64,000 nucleotides of DNA from Taxillus chinensis. Its lineage: Eukaryota; Streptophyta; Magnoliopsida; Santalales; Loranthaceae. Of the stretch, positions 33,067 to 43,310 are shown one piece after another; position 1 is the first letter of the stretch, and the number at the start of each line of letters is the position of its first letter. The notes under the pieces are model-generated. The model was not told where the DNA came from. It saw nothing but the letters and a program-made list of their open reading frames with translations, and made no database searches. Position numbers and translations under genes: made by a program. Location of the stretch: positions 2,054,826 through 2,118,825 of the forward strand of contig CM042090.1 of NCBI GenBank assembly GCA_023512835.1. The letters run 5' to 3'.

Positions 33067-33714
33067 AATTCCCCCACACTTGAACTTTGGTCATCCTCGA
33101 ACAAATACTAAGATTAAACACCAAACAAAGATTATTCAAAAATACAAATTCAAATATACTAAGAGAACAACTGGAATATAACAGATTAAATTCTAGCATG
33201 GATATGAGTGTATGAAGCTAAAAATTCACTAATATTTTTATTCTTTCAAACCATCTCTCACTCACGACACTTAATTAAGTCACACAAATATGCAATTATT
33301 AATCAATTGGCTAGGATTAAGCATACTCAAGAGTTAACCATAGTCATTACATACTCCAAATATCATGCCATCATTTATACATATACTTGAAGTGAAACAA
33401 ATGGGGAAAGATCACTAGAGCTAAGCAAGATATATGCAATGGACTGCTCGATCATTTTTTGATCTTTTTTTCACTCTTTTGTTTTAAATAGGCATCCAAA
33501 CTTACTTAATAATAACTATCTATACCATCCATATAGCGGAACCATCCGCAACTTCCAAATTATGGCAGATCTTAGGGTACCGGGTTTTAAAGCCCTTCAG
33601 GATTAGTCCCGAGTGATATAGCATACTCTCTAAATTAAAGTTATGGACATGGAATGCAATTCTAAAAATGAACAATGAACAAAAAATGAGAAGGAAAGAA
33701 ACAAACTAATGGAC
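33067..33714 (-). other. A2 polypurine tract and 3' untranslated region
   Basis: AGTGTGGGGGAATT (minus strand, 33067-33080) is the Athila-type polypurine tract next to the LTR. The rest up to the integrase tail is AT-rich and holds no gene. Confidence 0.8.
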
Positions 33715-34900
33715 TCAAAGAATGATAGGGTCATGTAGTTGGATAAAATCCACAACATGTATAGGTAAACCCCCATAGAAGTGCATGAGTTGGTGTCCAT
33801 TGACCGTGAAGCTATGTCCTGATTCCTCCTGATTACTCTCTACTGCACCGTATGAAAAGACACGAACTACAATATAAGGTCTAATCCATCTCGCCCTTAA
33901 CTTATCATGCATAAGCTTTAATCTCGAAGTATAAAAAAGAAGATGCTCACCTTCTTCAAACTCCCATTTGTGAATTATCTTGTCATGGATAGCCTTTGAC
34001 TTCTCCTTTTAGAGCTTTGCGTTACCATAGGAATCCAAACAAAGCTCCTCAAGCTCCTAAAGTTGAAGTTTCCTTTGCTCCCTTGCTTGGGCCAAGTCCA
34101 TGTTGCAACTTTGACTACCCAGTATGCTCGATGCTTCACCTCCACGGGAAGATGACAAGACTTCCCATAAACTAATTGAAATGGGGACATGCCGATGGGA
34201 GTCTTATATGCTGTTTGATAAGCCCAAGGTGCATTATCAAGGCATTGGATCCAATCCTTCCTATTTGGCTAAATGATTTTCTCCAAGATTTGCTTCAACT
34301 CCCGATTGGAACCCTCTGCTTGGCCATTGGTTTGGGGATGATATGGTGTCGAAGTCTTGTGTGTCACCTCATACTTCTGAAGTAGTACTCGAAAGTGCCT
34401 ACTATAAAAGTGAGTCCCTTGATCGCTAATGATTACTTTAGGAATGCCAAACCTACAAAAGATGTTAGTTTTCACAAAATCCACAACAACTTTTAAGTCA
34501 CCAGTCCTCTTGGCTTTTGCCTCCACCCACTTACTCACATAATCCACAACAACCAATATATACTCATAACCAAAAGAACTAGGAAAGGGACCCATGAAAT
34601 TAATACCCCAAACATCAAAAATTTCACAAAATATCATAGGTTGTTGAGGCATCTCATGCCCCCTAGATATATTACTAGTATGTTGGCAACGATCACATGT
34701 TTTACAAAACTCATAAGCATCATAAAACAAAGTGGGCCAATACATATCAGAGTCCAATACCTTCCTAGTTGTGCGCTGTGAACCAAAGTGTCCTCCACAA
34801 GCAAGTGTGTGGTAGAATCGCAAAATGGATGGGATCTTATGGATGGGAACACATCATCGAATAATATGATCATTGCTAATCCGCCAAAGATAGGGATCAT
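33715..34900 (-). pseudogene. A2 integrase
   Basis: Core open at 34269-34823: zinc-binding H and CKTCDRC, then [10 protein letters not shown] where the usual catalytic Asp (WGIDFMGPF) is Asn, [10 protein letters not shown] (second Asp) and [16 protein letters not shown] (Glu). The C-terminal part continues in other frames: SPFQLVYGKSCHLPVE at about 34180 and the tail LRARWIRPYIVVRVF ending at 33715. Frame breaks near 34265, 34140 and 33950. In Athila relatives this part ends pol. Confidence 0.87.
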
Positions 34901-35490
34901 CCCAAAAATAATGTCTTACTTCACTCTTCAACTTTGCGACTTGGTGCTTCCTATAATGATCAAGAATTTTAAAAGCCACCAAGTGGTTCACTAAATCAGC
35001 ATACCATGGGTAGGTAGAAGACACTACATATAGGTGCTCATCTGGAAAAGTGTCTCTCAACCCCAAGGAAGTGATGTCCTTTGATAGGAGGGGAAGTTTC
35101 ATGTGATCAACAACTAGATTTTCAGACCCTTTCTTATCTCTGATCTCTATGTCGAACTCTTGAAGAAGCAACGACCATCTAATAAGTCATGGTTTGGCAT
35201 CTGACTTCTTTAATAAGTACCTCAAGGCCACATGATTAGAAAAGACAATAACGTTTGATCCCAAGAGATAGGAACAAAATTTGTTTAAAGCGAAGATGAC
35301 TGCAAGGAACTCCTTCTCGGTAGTGGTGTAGTGGCACTGAACTGCATCTAGAGTCCTCGAAGCATAGGCAATGACATGTGGAGCTACACCCACTCTCTGT
35401 GAAAGAACATCCCGCATAGCAAAATTGGAAGCATCACATATAAACTCAAATGGATGGTCCCACTTTGGTGGTTAAATGATTAGTGGGCTA
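34854..35490 (-). pseudogene. A2 RNase H and linker to integrase
   Basis: Begins near 35490 with LTSPLII and FICDASNFAM (catalytic Asp), then VIAYASRTLD, TTTEKEFLAVIFALNKF and NHVALRYLLKKSDAKP where Asp of the usual TDHAAL is Asn. After a stop near 35186 the linker VLLQEFDIEIRDKKGSENL leads on to integrase. It is separated from RT by the solo LTR sA. Confidence 0.85.
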
Positions 35491-35496
35491 GTCAGT

Positions 35497-37296
35497 TGAT
35501 CGTGAATTTGCAAGTATACAAATCATGATAAGTAATAAAGTGGATTTTTAAGTACGGATTATCGTACCCAAGGGAAGGATGTATTATTGGGAATTTTTAA
35601 CTAGCTTATAAAGGGATTTTTGAGTGAAAATAACTAAAAACAAAATTAAATTTAAAACAATTGATTTTTGAAAATATGTGAGAGATGGAAATGCAGTTTT
35701 TGAGTAGAGATAAGTTCGATTGATAAAGGTGATTGGAGTTAAGATTTCATTTGATGTATTTTTCCCAAGAATATGGCTTAGTTCAATCTAATTCTTTCCT
35801 TGTGACAATATTTAATACCCAACCTCTAATGCATGAATTAGCCTTTTTCAAGTGTCATAATCCATGTGTACACCCTAGCATGGGGGACGGGTGACCCTTT
35901 AAGATTTGGGTTGTTTAGTCTAGAGCAGGCACCACACCTACTCTTAACTCGGTATCCTAAGTTTTACACTAGCTTTCGCAAATTATGTAACCCCTAGTTT
36001 GATTATCTTGCTTTTTCCAGTAATTATGCTTCGTTTTTCAATCCTTCACATAAATACCTAATATGATAAAATGAAGTGATCAAGTCCATTTTATATTTCA
36101 ACCCAAGATAGTCAATAAACATTCACAAGGTAAAAAAGATTAAACTAAAACATTGTAAATTAATTCATTGTATCAAACTCCATCCTAACCCCAATCAAGG
36201 GTTTTTAAGCTTCCATAGTCAAATTGAAAACAACAAAATTACAAAAATGGATAAGAAAAACCAAAAGGATAGCTTGCCTATTTAGACTAAGAATTCCAAG
36301 GTTGATCTTCTTTTCCCAGCAGGTTGCCTTCAAGCTCCAAGAGATGCCCCAAACCTTCTTCTTTCTCTCTCTCTCTCTACTCTAGGTGAGGAATGGAATG
36401 GAAGAGAATTGTTGAATATTGGATGATTACAAATGAAGGATCGACTCCCCTTTTATAGCCTCCCAAGGCTATATTTGAATTTTTGAATTTAAATTTTCCA
36501 TAAATCCTCCATAAATCTTTAAAATAATAGCCCCTCTTAATTCTCTTCTAACTCCCTTATTTTTGAATTTGAAAATGAGATAAATCCCTCTCTTAAATCC
36601 CATAAAGACCTCAATCCAAATGTAGAGCACCCATTTGAATTTGAATTTCTTCAATTAATTTCCCTTTGACTTGAGTGCTTGGTGCTTGTCCTTTGATTAA
36701 ATTGACTTCGGTCCAGAAGGGAAAAAGTGAGCTGCAAAAATAAGGAAACTATCGCTGAAATTTGGGCTTTGGTCAGGTGAAGAAGGCTTCACCCGACCTT
36801 CACCCGACCACCATGTAGGGTCTTCAAATTTCACCCGACCAGAAGGAAGTTATGTTCCTTGATGCTTGGAGAGTCTGAATATGAAAAATAAGCTTCACCC
36901 GACCTGGTCGGGTGAAGAGTGGTTCACCCGACCACCTCTAAATGACCTCGGATTTCACCCGACCAGAAGGCAATAATATTCCTTTGGGTTCCAGAAAGCT
37001 ATCCCTGAAAAATGGGCTTCACCCGACCTTCACCCGACCAACATGAAATTCAGTCGTCATGATCTTTTGGTCCTTGGAATTCTTTCTTCCTTTTGTGAAT
37101 TTGGTGAATTCTTCCTTGATTTTTGGATTCCTGTCAAAATATAGCAAAAATACCACAAAAACTACAAGAAATCCTCTTTTCCGGGTTAGGCCATGAAAAT
37201 ATGATAATGTAGCACAAATGGGCAATAAATGAATCAAAAGAGTATAAAAATGTACCCAAAATGGCCCTAAAAAGGGGGTATAAATCCTCCCGATCA
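35497..37296 (-). repeat. sA: solo Athila-type LTR inside A2 (1800 bp)
   Basis: Ends TGATCG and CGATCA. Flanks tcagt (35492-35496) and tcagc (37297-37301) are a target duplication with one change. TATA on the minus strand (GGCTATAAAA, about 36451-36460) and a CT tract (GA on sense, 36362-36384) set its orientation. It interrupts the A2 frame between DELKK and LTSPLII. Holds an array of tcacccgacc motifs. Confidence 0.88.
36765..37040 (-). repeat. TCGGGTGAA motif array in sA
   Basis: About ten copies of tcacccgacc or its complement ggtcgggtga, often in tail-to-tail or tandem pairs (36789, 36799, 36900-36935, 37019-37035). A diverged version is in A1 at about 30030-30380. Confidence 0.85.
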
Positions 37297-37725
37297 TCAG
37301 CTACTTCTTCAACTCATCAAAAGCCACCCTACAAAAATCATCAAAAACAAAAGATTTTTATTTTTACAACAATTGTGATAATGGGTGCGCAATCTTGCTG
37401 AAGTCCCCGATGAAGTACCTGTAAAAACCTGCATGTCCTAGGAAAGAACGAACATCTCAAACACAAGTAAGATAGGGTAAAGATGTAATAAGATCAATTT
37501 TAGATTTATCTACCTCTATACCATGCTTGGAAATTACATGTCCTAGAACTATGCCTTTTTCAACCATAAAATGACATTTTTCAAAATTAAGAAAAAAGTC
37601 TTTATCAATGCAATGACGTAAAACATGACCTAGGCTAGAGAGACATTCATCAAATGAGGAGCCATAAACAGTAAAATTATCCATAAATACCTTCATGCAA
37701 TTCTCAAGAAAATTAGAAAATATAC
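37297..37725 (-). pseudogene. A2 reverse transcriptase, C-terminal part
   Basis: Open at 37457-37696: VFMDNFTVYGSSFDE, where the second catalytic Asp of the usual FMDD is Asn, then NFEKCHFMVEKGIVLGH. It continues with FYRYFIGDFSKIA in another frame down to 37380. Upstream sequence (IFSNFLENC) is cut at about 37726 by the C3 LTR. Confidence 0.87.
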
Positions 37726-38182
37726 TATTGGATCAAACCCGAAATTTGGATGATGCAGATCAAACCCTATGTAATTTTGATCCGGAGTTGTTTCATGTTT
37801 ACTCAGTCTGTGCAGAAGATAAAACTCCATTTCGGACCTACTCTTGTGAGGACAAAGCTAAGGACAAGATACATAATCCTGATCCGGATTATCATGAGTG
37901 TCGTCATTCACTTGGTAAATAACCAAGTTATCATCCAGAGTAAGGACCCTTCGTGTCGACTAAACGAGTAACAAAACGACCAGGGAACCCGCGTCAATTA
38001 AGGCGGAGTAAGATTCCGAGTCTACAACTTGCACGGAGTAAAAGAGACCTGTTGCAGAGAAAGAATCTAAGTTGTCACTCCACCGGACTAAGGAGAAGAA
38101 TACACGGAATAAGGAATTCGAGTGTAGCACTGATGTGGAGTAAGCACTCTGAAATACTACTCATGCGGAGTAAGGAAGCACT
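37726..38182 (+). repeat. C3 5' LTR, left part
   Basis: The start is set where A2 RT sequence ends (tattggatcaaacc); the expected TG start is either changed or at 37729. It holds copies of the gcggagtaag motif. It ends with the T1 target duplication GCACT (38178-38182). Confidence 0.82.
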
Positions 38183-41100
38183 TGTCATCACTGGTTTTCG
38201 TCCGGGCCCTTTTGGGGTGAGCTCAAACTAGACCAATGGTGAGAAATTTTAGAGTCGCCACCAACTGTTTTTTGGGGTACAGTTGGATACCCTCTACTTT
38301 GAGTAGTTTAAAGTGTGTGGTCTGCGTTATCTGAGAAGGGTTCGGGAGTTGGCTACGTGTAGGGAAGGATTAGCACCCCTACAGTGCCCTTTTGGTATCT
38401 AATTTAGGAGGAGAAGGTTTTTATTTTATTTATACTGCCATGACTAGGTTAAGTTTCCTAAAAAGTCTATGATTTTTATTTAGCTAAGTTATTTGTCAAA
38501 GGTATGGTTAAAATCGATTTACCCTAAATCCCTAAAGGGAATCCTAAAAGTTTTGAGTTTTTTGTTTGAAATGGAGAATGAGATCCTATGGGTTGGTTTT
38601 GGTTTTTGGTTTTACTTTTGGAAATTGAAGTCCTAAAATTTTTTATTTTCCCCTTTTTTGGTTTTTTGGGTTAGAAAACATACATTTTTTTTTGTTTTTG
38701 TATTTTGTAGAAACGTTTTGTTTTTGTTTTGTTTTGTTTTTTTGATTTTTTTTTTTTTTTTTGTTTTTTTGGGAATTGAAGTACTAATTTTGGTTTTTTT
38801 TGGTTCAAAAACAATGAAACGTTTTTTGACTTTAAAACATGAAAAACATTTTTTTTGTTAGTTTTTGTTTTGGTTTTTTTTGTTTTTTTGTTTTGTTTTT
38901 TTGTTTTTGTTTTTCTCTCTTTCTCTTTTTTTTTTATTTTGTGAACCCAAAATCTTAAAGCAAATGTAGGAATATATGCATGAAAATAAAAGCGTGGAGT
39001 GTGTGGTTATGGCATCCACAAACGAAAAAGAAAATCACACTTTTTTTTCCTTTTTTTCATCTTCTCCCTTTGCTCTTTCTCTTTTCTTTCTCTTTTTTTT
39101 TTTTTTTTTTATACTATACTTTACATATTACAATATACATATATACAAAGGAAAGTGAAATACAAAGGAAACATGACGCAACAAATAAAATAAAAGAAAA
39201 AAAAAGAAAAAGAAATGCAAAGAAGTATTAAGAATTACATCAAAATCAATGTAAATAAGCTGAAAAGTAATAAGAGCTGAACCAACTTTGGGGCTTGCAA
39301 CACCAACCTTCTGTTTGAGCTTCTATCGGCACTGATAGTTACTTGCTCGAATTGGAACCAACAGATCTGGCAGCGGGACTTGTGGAGAGGCTAGAGTGAT
39401 TTTTTTTGAAGTTAAGATTTCCTGGTAGCTGGCAATAATCAAAGTGGGCGTGAGAGGCAGGGGCAGGAAAAGGAATTGGGAATTGGTTTTCCTGTTTCTT
39501 TTGCTGAAAACGCAGAAAGAGAGGGCTGAAATTGGAGTTGTTTTTTTGTGTTTTTCTTTTGCTAAAAAAAAAGAACTAGAACGAGATAAGAGAGAAAGGG
39601 GATAAAGGGGGCAACGTGTGATTGCAGGATAGGAGAAAGATTAGGCAATTTTTGTTGGGTGTGATTCCTGTTTTTCCTCTTTGTTTTCTCTCTTTTCACG
39701 CGGGGAGGAATTTGGGACTCTGCTCTCTTTTTTTTTTTTTTTTGCAGGGAAGAAGCTGGTGGGATCCTTTTTTTGATGTCTCGGTTGATCTCTCTCACGA
39801 TGATGGCTCTTCTTTTTTCTTTTTCTTTTTCTTTTTTGGGTCCTCCTCCCTTTTTTTTGATCGCTCTCTTCAACGAAAACAGGCTCTCTCCTTTCAATCC
39901 ACCTCCGAAGAACTCTCTGTGCGCAGGGGCTGAAGACTGCATCTTAAGGGCTGCAGAAAATTTTTGGCTGGATTCTCATTAATTGCTGCATTTAATGCAC
40001 TATTATGAAGGCAGCGTTTTTTAATTGCAAATTCTGTATTTTGTCTGGTGGACAGCTTGTGCGGGAAACAAGGGAGCTCGTGATTGCCTTTTTGAAGTTG
40101 TATTTTAGCAGCACATGTGGTTGACAGGTTGGTGAGTTATTCCTTGTTAGGTGGCCAGCGCAGAAGACGGGTCTCGTGAAGCCAGCGAGAAAAATAAGCC
40201 AGCGAGGAAGTAAGCGAGAAAAATCAGCGAAGGCAAAAAAAAACAGGGTCGGAGGTTCGAAGTGTCGGCAGGTCGGAGCGTCAGCAGGTCGGAGTGTCGG
40301 CGGGTCGAAGTGTCGGCAGCGAGGCTTCGAGGGTCGAAGGGTCGGAAGTGGAAGGCATCGTAAGTCGGCGTCGTAAGTTGCGGCGTCGTGAGTCGCAGGT
40401 CGAAGCGTCGGCAGCGAGGCTTCGAGGGTCGAAGGTGGAAGGCGTACGAGTACCGCGGGTCGAAGGTCGGAGTGTCGGCAGCGAGGCTTCGAGGCTTCGA
40501 GGCTTCGCGGCTTCGAGGCTTCGGGGCTTCGAGGCTTCGAGGCTTCGAGGCTTCGGGGCTTCGAGGCTCCGAGGCTTCGAGGCTCCGAGGCTTCGATGCG
40601 TCGAGGCTCCGAGGCCGAGGCTCCGAGGCTTCGAGGCTTCGAGGCTTCGGGGCCGAGGCTTCGGGGCTTCGAGGCTTCGAGGCTTCGGGGCTTCGAGGCT
40701 TCGAAGGTCAACGGGTCGCAGTGTCGGCAGGTCAATGGTCAACGGTCAACGGTCAACCCCAAAGTTAGTTTTTTTTGGGGAGATCCGTATTCGCCTACAT
40801 AGGCATTTTGAAGAGTTTCGCATGATCACTTTTGCGGGCAGTTTGACCAGGGGCATTGACCGTCTTTTGGCAAGTTTGACTTTTTCCAACGAAAGTTGTT
40901 TTGGCCATAACTTCTTCATTTTAAGTCCGATTTGAGCTCGATTAAGTTCGTTGGTATTCAATTTTCATCCTCCATCACCTGGTGTTGGTCTTGGGGCGCT
41001 TCAAGGACTTTTAGCAAAAGTCATTAATTTTGAACCCCTTCATCCGTGTCAATTGTATCCATCTCGTGCCGATTGGGGTAGACCATTCCTTGGAAGTATG

Positions 41101-41211
41101 CCTTGGAAGTATGGGATCATTGTGGACCTGTTCAATAAGGTATATGGCATGGGCAGAAAGGTATATCAAATGGGGTTAGTATGTCCAACCCGGACAAAAT
41201 AGGGTCCTACA
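38183..41211 (-). repeat. T1 3' LTR (3029 bp)
   Basis: On + it starts tgtcatcactgg and ends agggtcctaca. It has T-rich low-complexity stretches (38640-38940, 39040-39115) that read as Phe-rich frames, and an octamer array at 40484-40706. Compared with the 5' LTR it lacks about 70 bases near 40765. Confidence 0.96.
40484..40706 (-). repeat. GAGGCTTC octamer array in T1 3' LTR
   Basis: About 28 head-to-tail copies of an 8-bp unit with variants GAGGCTCC and GGGGCTTC. Because the unit has no stop in any frame, long frames run through it on both strands (for example 40294-40935 + and 39992-40735 -); they are not genes. Confidence 0.93.
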
Positions 41212-41227
41212 GCTGCCCCTCTTTGTG
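41212..41227 (-). other. T1 polypurine tract
   Basis: CACAAAGAGGGGCAGC on the minus strand, directly before the 3' LTR start TGTAGGACCC. Confidence 0.85.
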
Positions 41228-41463
41228 CACTGTTTGTATACAAACAGCGTACAAAGATAAAAGGGAGTCATTTTGGACGGGTTGGAGCACTTACCTGACT
41301 TACCTAGAGGAAGAAGTGCGATGGTTGGGTTTGTCCCCGAGAGGGAAAAGGGGCTTCACAGGCCGGTATGCTTGGATAATACCTTGATGAGGCATCTAAG
41401 GCCGCTTGATACCGGAGATTGAAAGCCTACAACAATGACAGGCTTGAACTGGAAAAGAGAAAA

Positions 41464-42100
41464 GGCCCACAACAATGATGGGCGTGAACTAAAAGTTGAA
41501 AGGCCCACAGCAACGATAGGCTCGAATTGAAAAATGGAAAAAAGGCCCACAACAATGATGGACTTGAATTGAAAACTGAAAGGCCCACAGCAACGATAGG
41601 CTCGAATTAAAAATGGAAAAAGGCCCACAACAACGATGGGTTTGAATTGAAAACGGATAGCCCACAACAACGATGGGTTTGAATTGAAAACGGATAGCCC
41701 ACAGCAACGATAGGCTTAAATTGAAAATGGATAGCCCACAACAACGACAGGCTTGAATTGAAAATGGAAAAGCCCACAGCAACGATAGGCTTAAACGGAA
41801 AAATGAAAGGCCCACTGCAACGATAGGCTTGAATTGCAAATGGATAGCCCACAGCAACGATAAGCTTGAATTGAAAATGGAAAGCCCACAGCAACGATAG
41901 GCTTGAATTGAAAACGGATAGCCCACAGCAACGATAGGCTTGAATTGAAAAACGGTAGCCCACAGCAACGATAGGCTTAAACTGAAAATAAATAGCCCTC
42001 AGCAACGATAGGCTTGAATTGAAAAATGGTAGCCCACAGCAACGATAGGCTTGAACTGAAAATAAATAGCCCACAGCAACGATAGGCTTGAATTGGGAAG
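41464..42100 (-). repeat. 37-bp minisatellite in the T1 3' region, about 17 copies
   Basis: Unit agcccacagcaacgataggc followed by ttgaattgaaaacggat. Spacing is 37 in most units, 38-45 in the left ones, which are more diverged (aacaatgatggg in place of agcaacgatagg). Lies between integrase and the PPT. It keeps all three minus frames partly open, without coding meaning. Minisatellites in this position are known in Ogre elements. Confidence 0.92.
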
Positions 42101-43310
42101 ACTTGTTGGAGACATCAAATGGTATTTGGGGAAATGCTTGAAGGAATTAGTGAGTTTGGGAAGTAACCCAATTTAAGCTCCCTCTACGAGTTCACTCAAG
42201 GAGATCGCTCTACGAGGTGACCCAAAATGGGAAAAGGTTGTCGAGTGCCAAAAGGATGCGTTTAGACTTTGGGGAAATTGCAAGGAAAGAGTTGTACAGT
42301 TAAAGAAAGCTAGGATAGCTTGAAGAGAAGTTTGCCGAATATGAGCTCCTAGGATCTCCAGAGGCAGCAACATTCCTGCAATTACAGAGTATGTTGAATG
42401 TATGCTAATGATGCATGGAATGCAATGTGCTGTATGCGGGGATGCATAAACCTCAACTTGTGGTGAAATATGATGCAATGTGATGCCATGTGATGTATGC
42501 ATTGAATGCCACGTGATGTATCACTGAGGGTTTGGTCGTTGTTGGAGAGGTTGGCTAACATTCAACTTGTTGGGGAACAACATTCTCTTTGGATGGAAAG
42601 TCCATCCTGTCTTTCTTTGGGGAACTCCCTGTTGTGCATGAAGGGTCTGTTAAATTTCGCTTCGCCACATTGAGGAGATTCATTTGACGGCTTCTCTGGG
42701 GGACAAGTGATATCCCGTGGAGATATGAGTACTCCGAATTGGGGGCTTTAAGTTGTTTGGGGATTTTGAGCTTGGCCCTACTCATAAGGCAATGCTAGAA
42801 GAGCTTATTGGGGATTTAAGATGTTCTACTCAAATGTGAAATGAAGACGATGTAACATGATTAAAGAGATAAAAAGATTTTTGCTGGTTTAATTCCATAA
42901 AACATATTTATATCATAAAAAGTGTCCTATTGTCATAATCTAATAAATAGAATCGCAAGTCTTTAAAAGCATAATGTACAAATTTGATTCGAGTGTGCCG
43001 TGGTTTGACCAAGTCTTCCTTGTTTGCAATCACTGTTTTTTGGATGATGTTGTCTCTACTGCTTGCAACGGACCTTATTTGTTGTGGTCCTGATCCTTGC
43101 AGTTTCTGACTGAACTGATTTCACCCTTCAAGATTTATTGTTGGCTTTGTATTTTACCCTTGGTGCCCTTTCAGGTTTTCACCAAGTCCGCCTTTATTTT
43201 CCTTTTTTTTGTCTTGTGTTGGAGCTTTGTATTTTACCCTTGGTGCCCTTTTGGGTTTTCACCAAGTCCGCTCATTACAAGAATGAGAATCTTGTTGGGA
43301 GACATGAGAG
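42101..43310 (-). other. T1 3' untranslated region
   Basis: No gene. Near 42400-42520 there are tandem atgcaatgtgatgc-like words. At 43144-43191 and 43224-43272 a block starting gctttgtattttacccttgg occurs twice, 80 bases apart. Confidence 0.75.

Larger units (their letters stand above)
31640..37725 (-). mobile_element. A2: Athila-like Ty3/Gypsy element, minus strand, 5' part displaced
   Basis: From high to low coordinates: RT end (37297-37725), solo LTR sA, RNase H, integrase, 3' untranslated region, PPT and 3' LTR. The wording of RNase H and integrase ([33 protein letters not shown]) is that of the Athila group. No env-like frame is seen between integrase and the PPT. The start of RT and everything upstream are cut off by C3 at about 37726 and would lie beyond the window. 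Confidence 0.87.

Noticed and set aside
33067..33714. env-like ORF of Athila
   Set aside because: Only about 650 bases between integrase and the PPT, with no matching frame.
33715..37725. Endogenous pararetrovirus (caulimovirus-like)
   Set aside because: Integrase with HHCC, an LTR and an Athila PPT are present; no movement-protein region.
38658..39231. Phe-rich and Lys-rich frames resembling membrane or basic proteins
   Set aside because: T-rich low-complexity tracts of the Ogre LTR; repeated at 53060-53676 and 63656-63994.
39992..40935. Long Arg/Leu/Glu/Ser-rich frames on both strands
   Set aside because: They come from the 8-bp GAGGCTTC array, which has no stop in any frame; the same happens at 54808-55406.
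41356..42074. Cys/Leu-rich repeated protein on the minus strand in three frames
   Set aside because: Translation of the 37-bp minisatellite; open in several frames at once.
41464..42100. CRISPR-like array of 37-bp repeats
   Set aside because: Units are head to tail without spacers, inside a plant Ogre element; it is a minisatellite.
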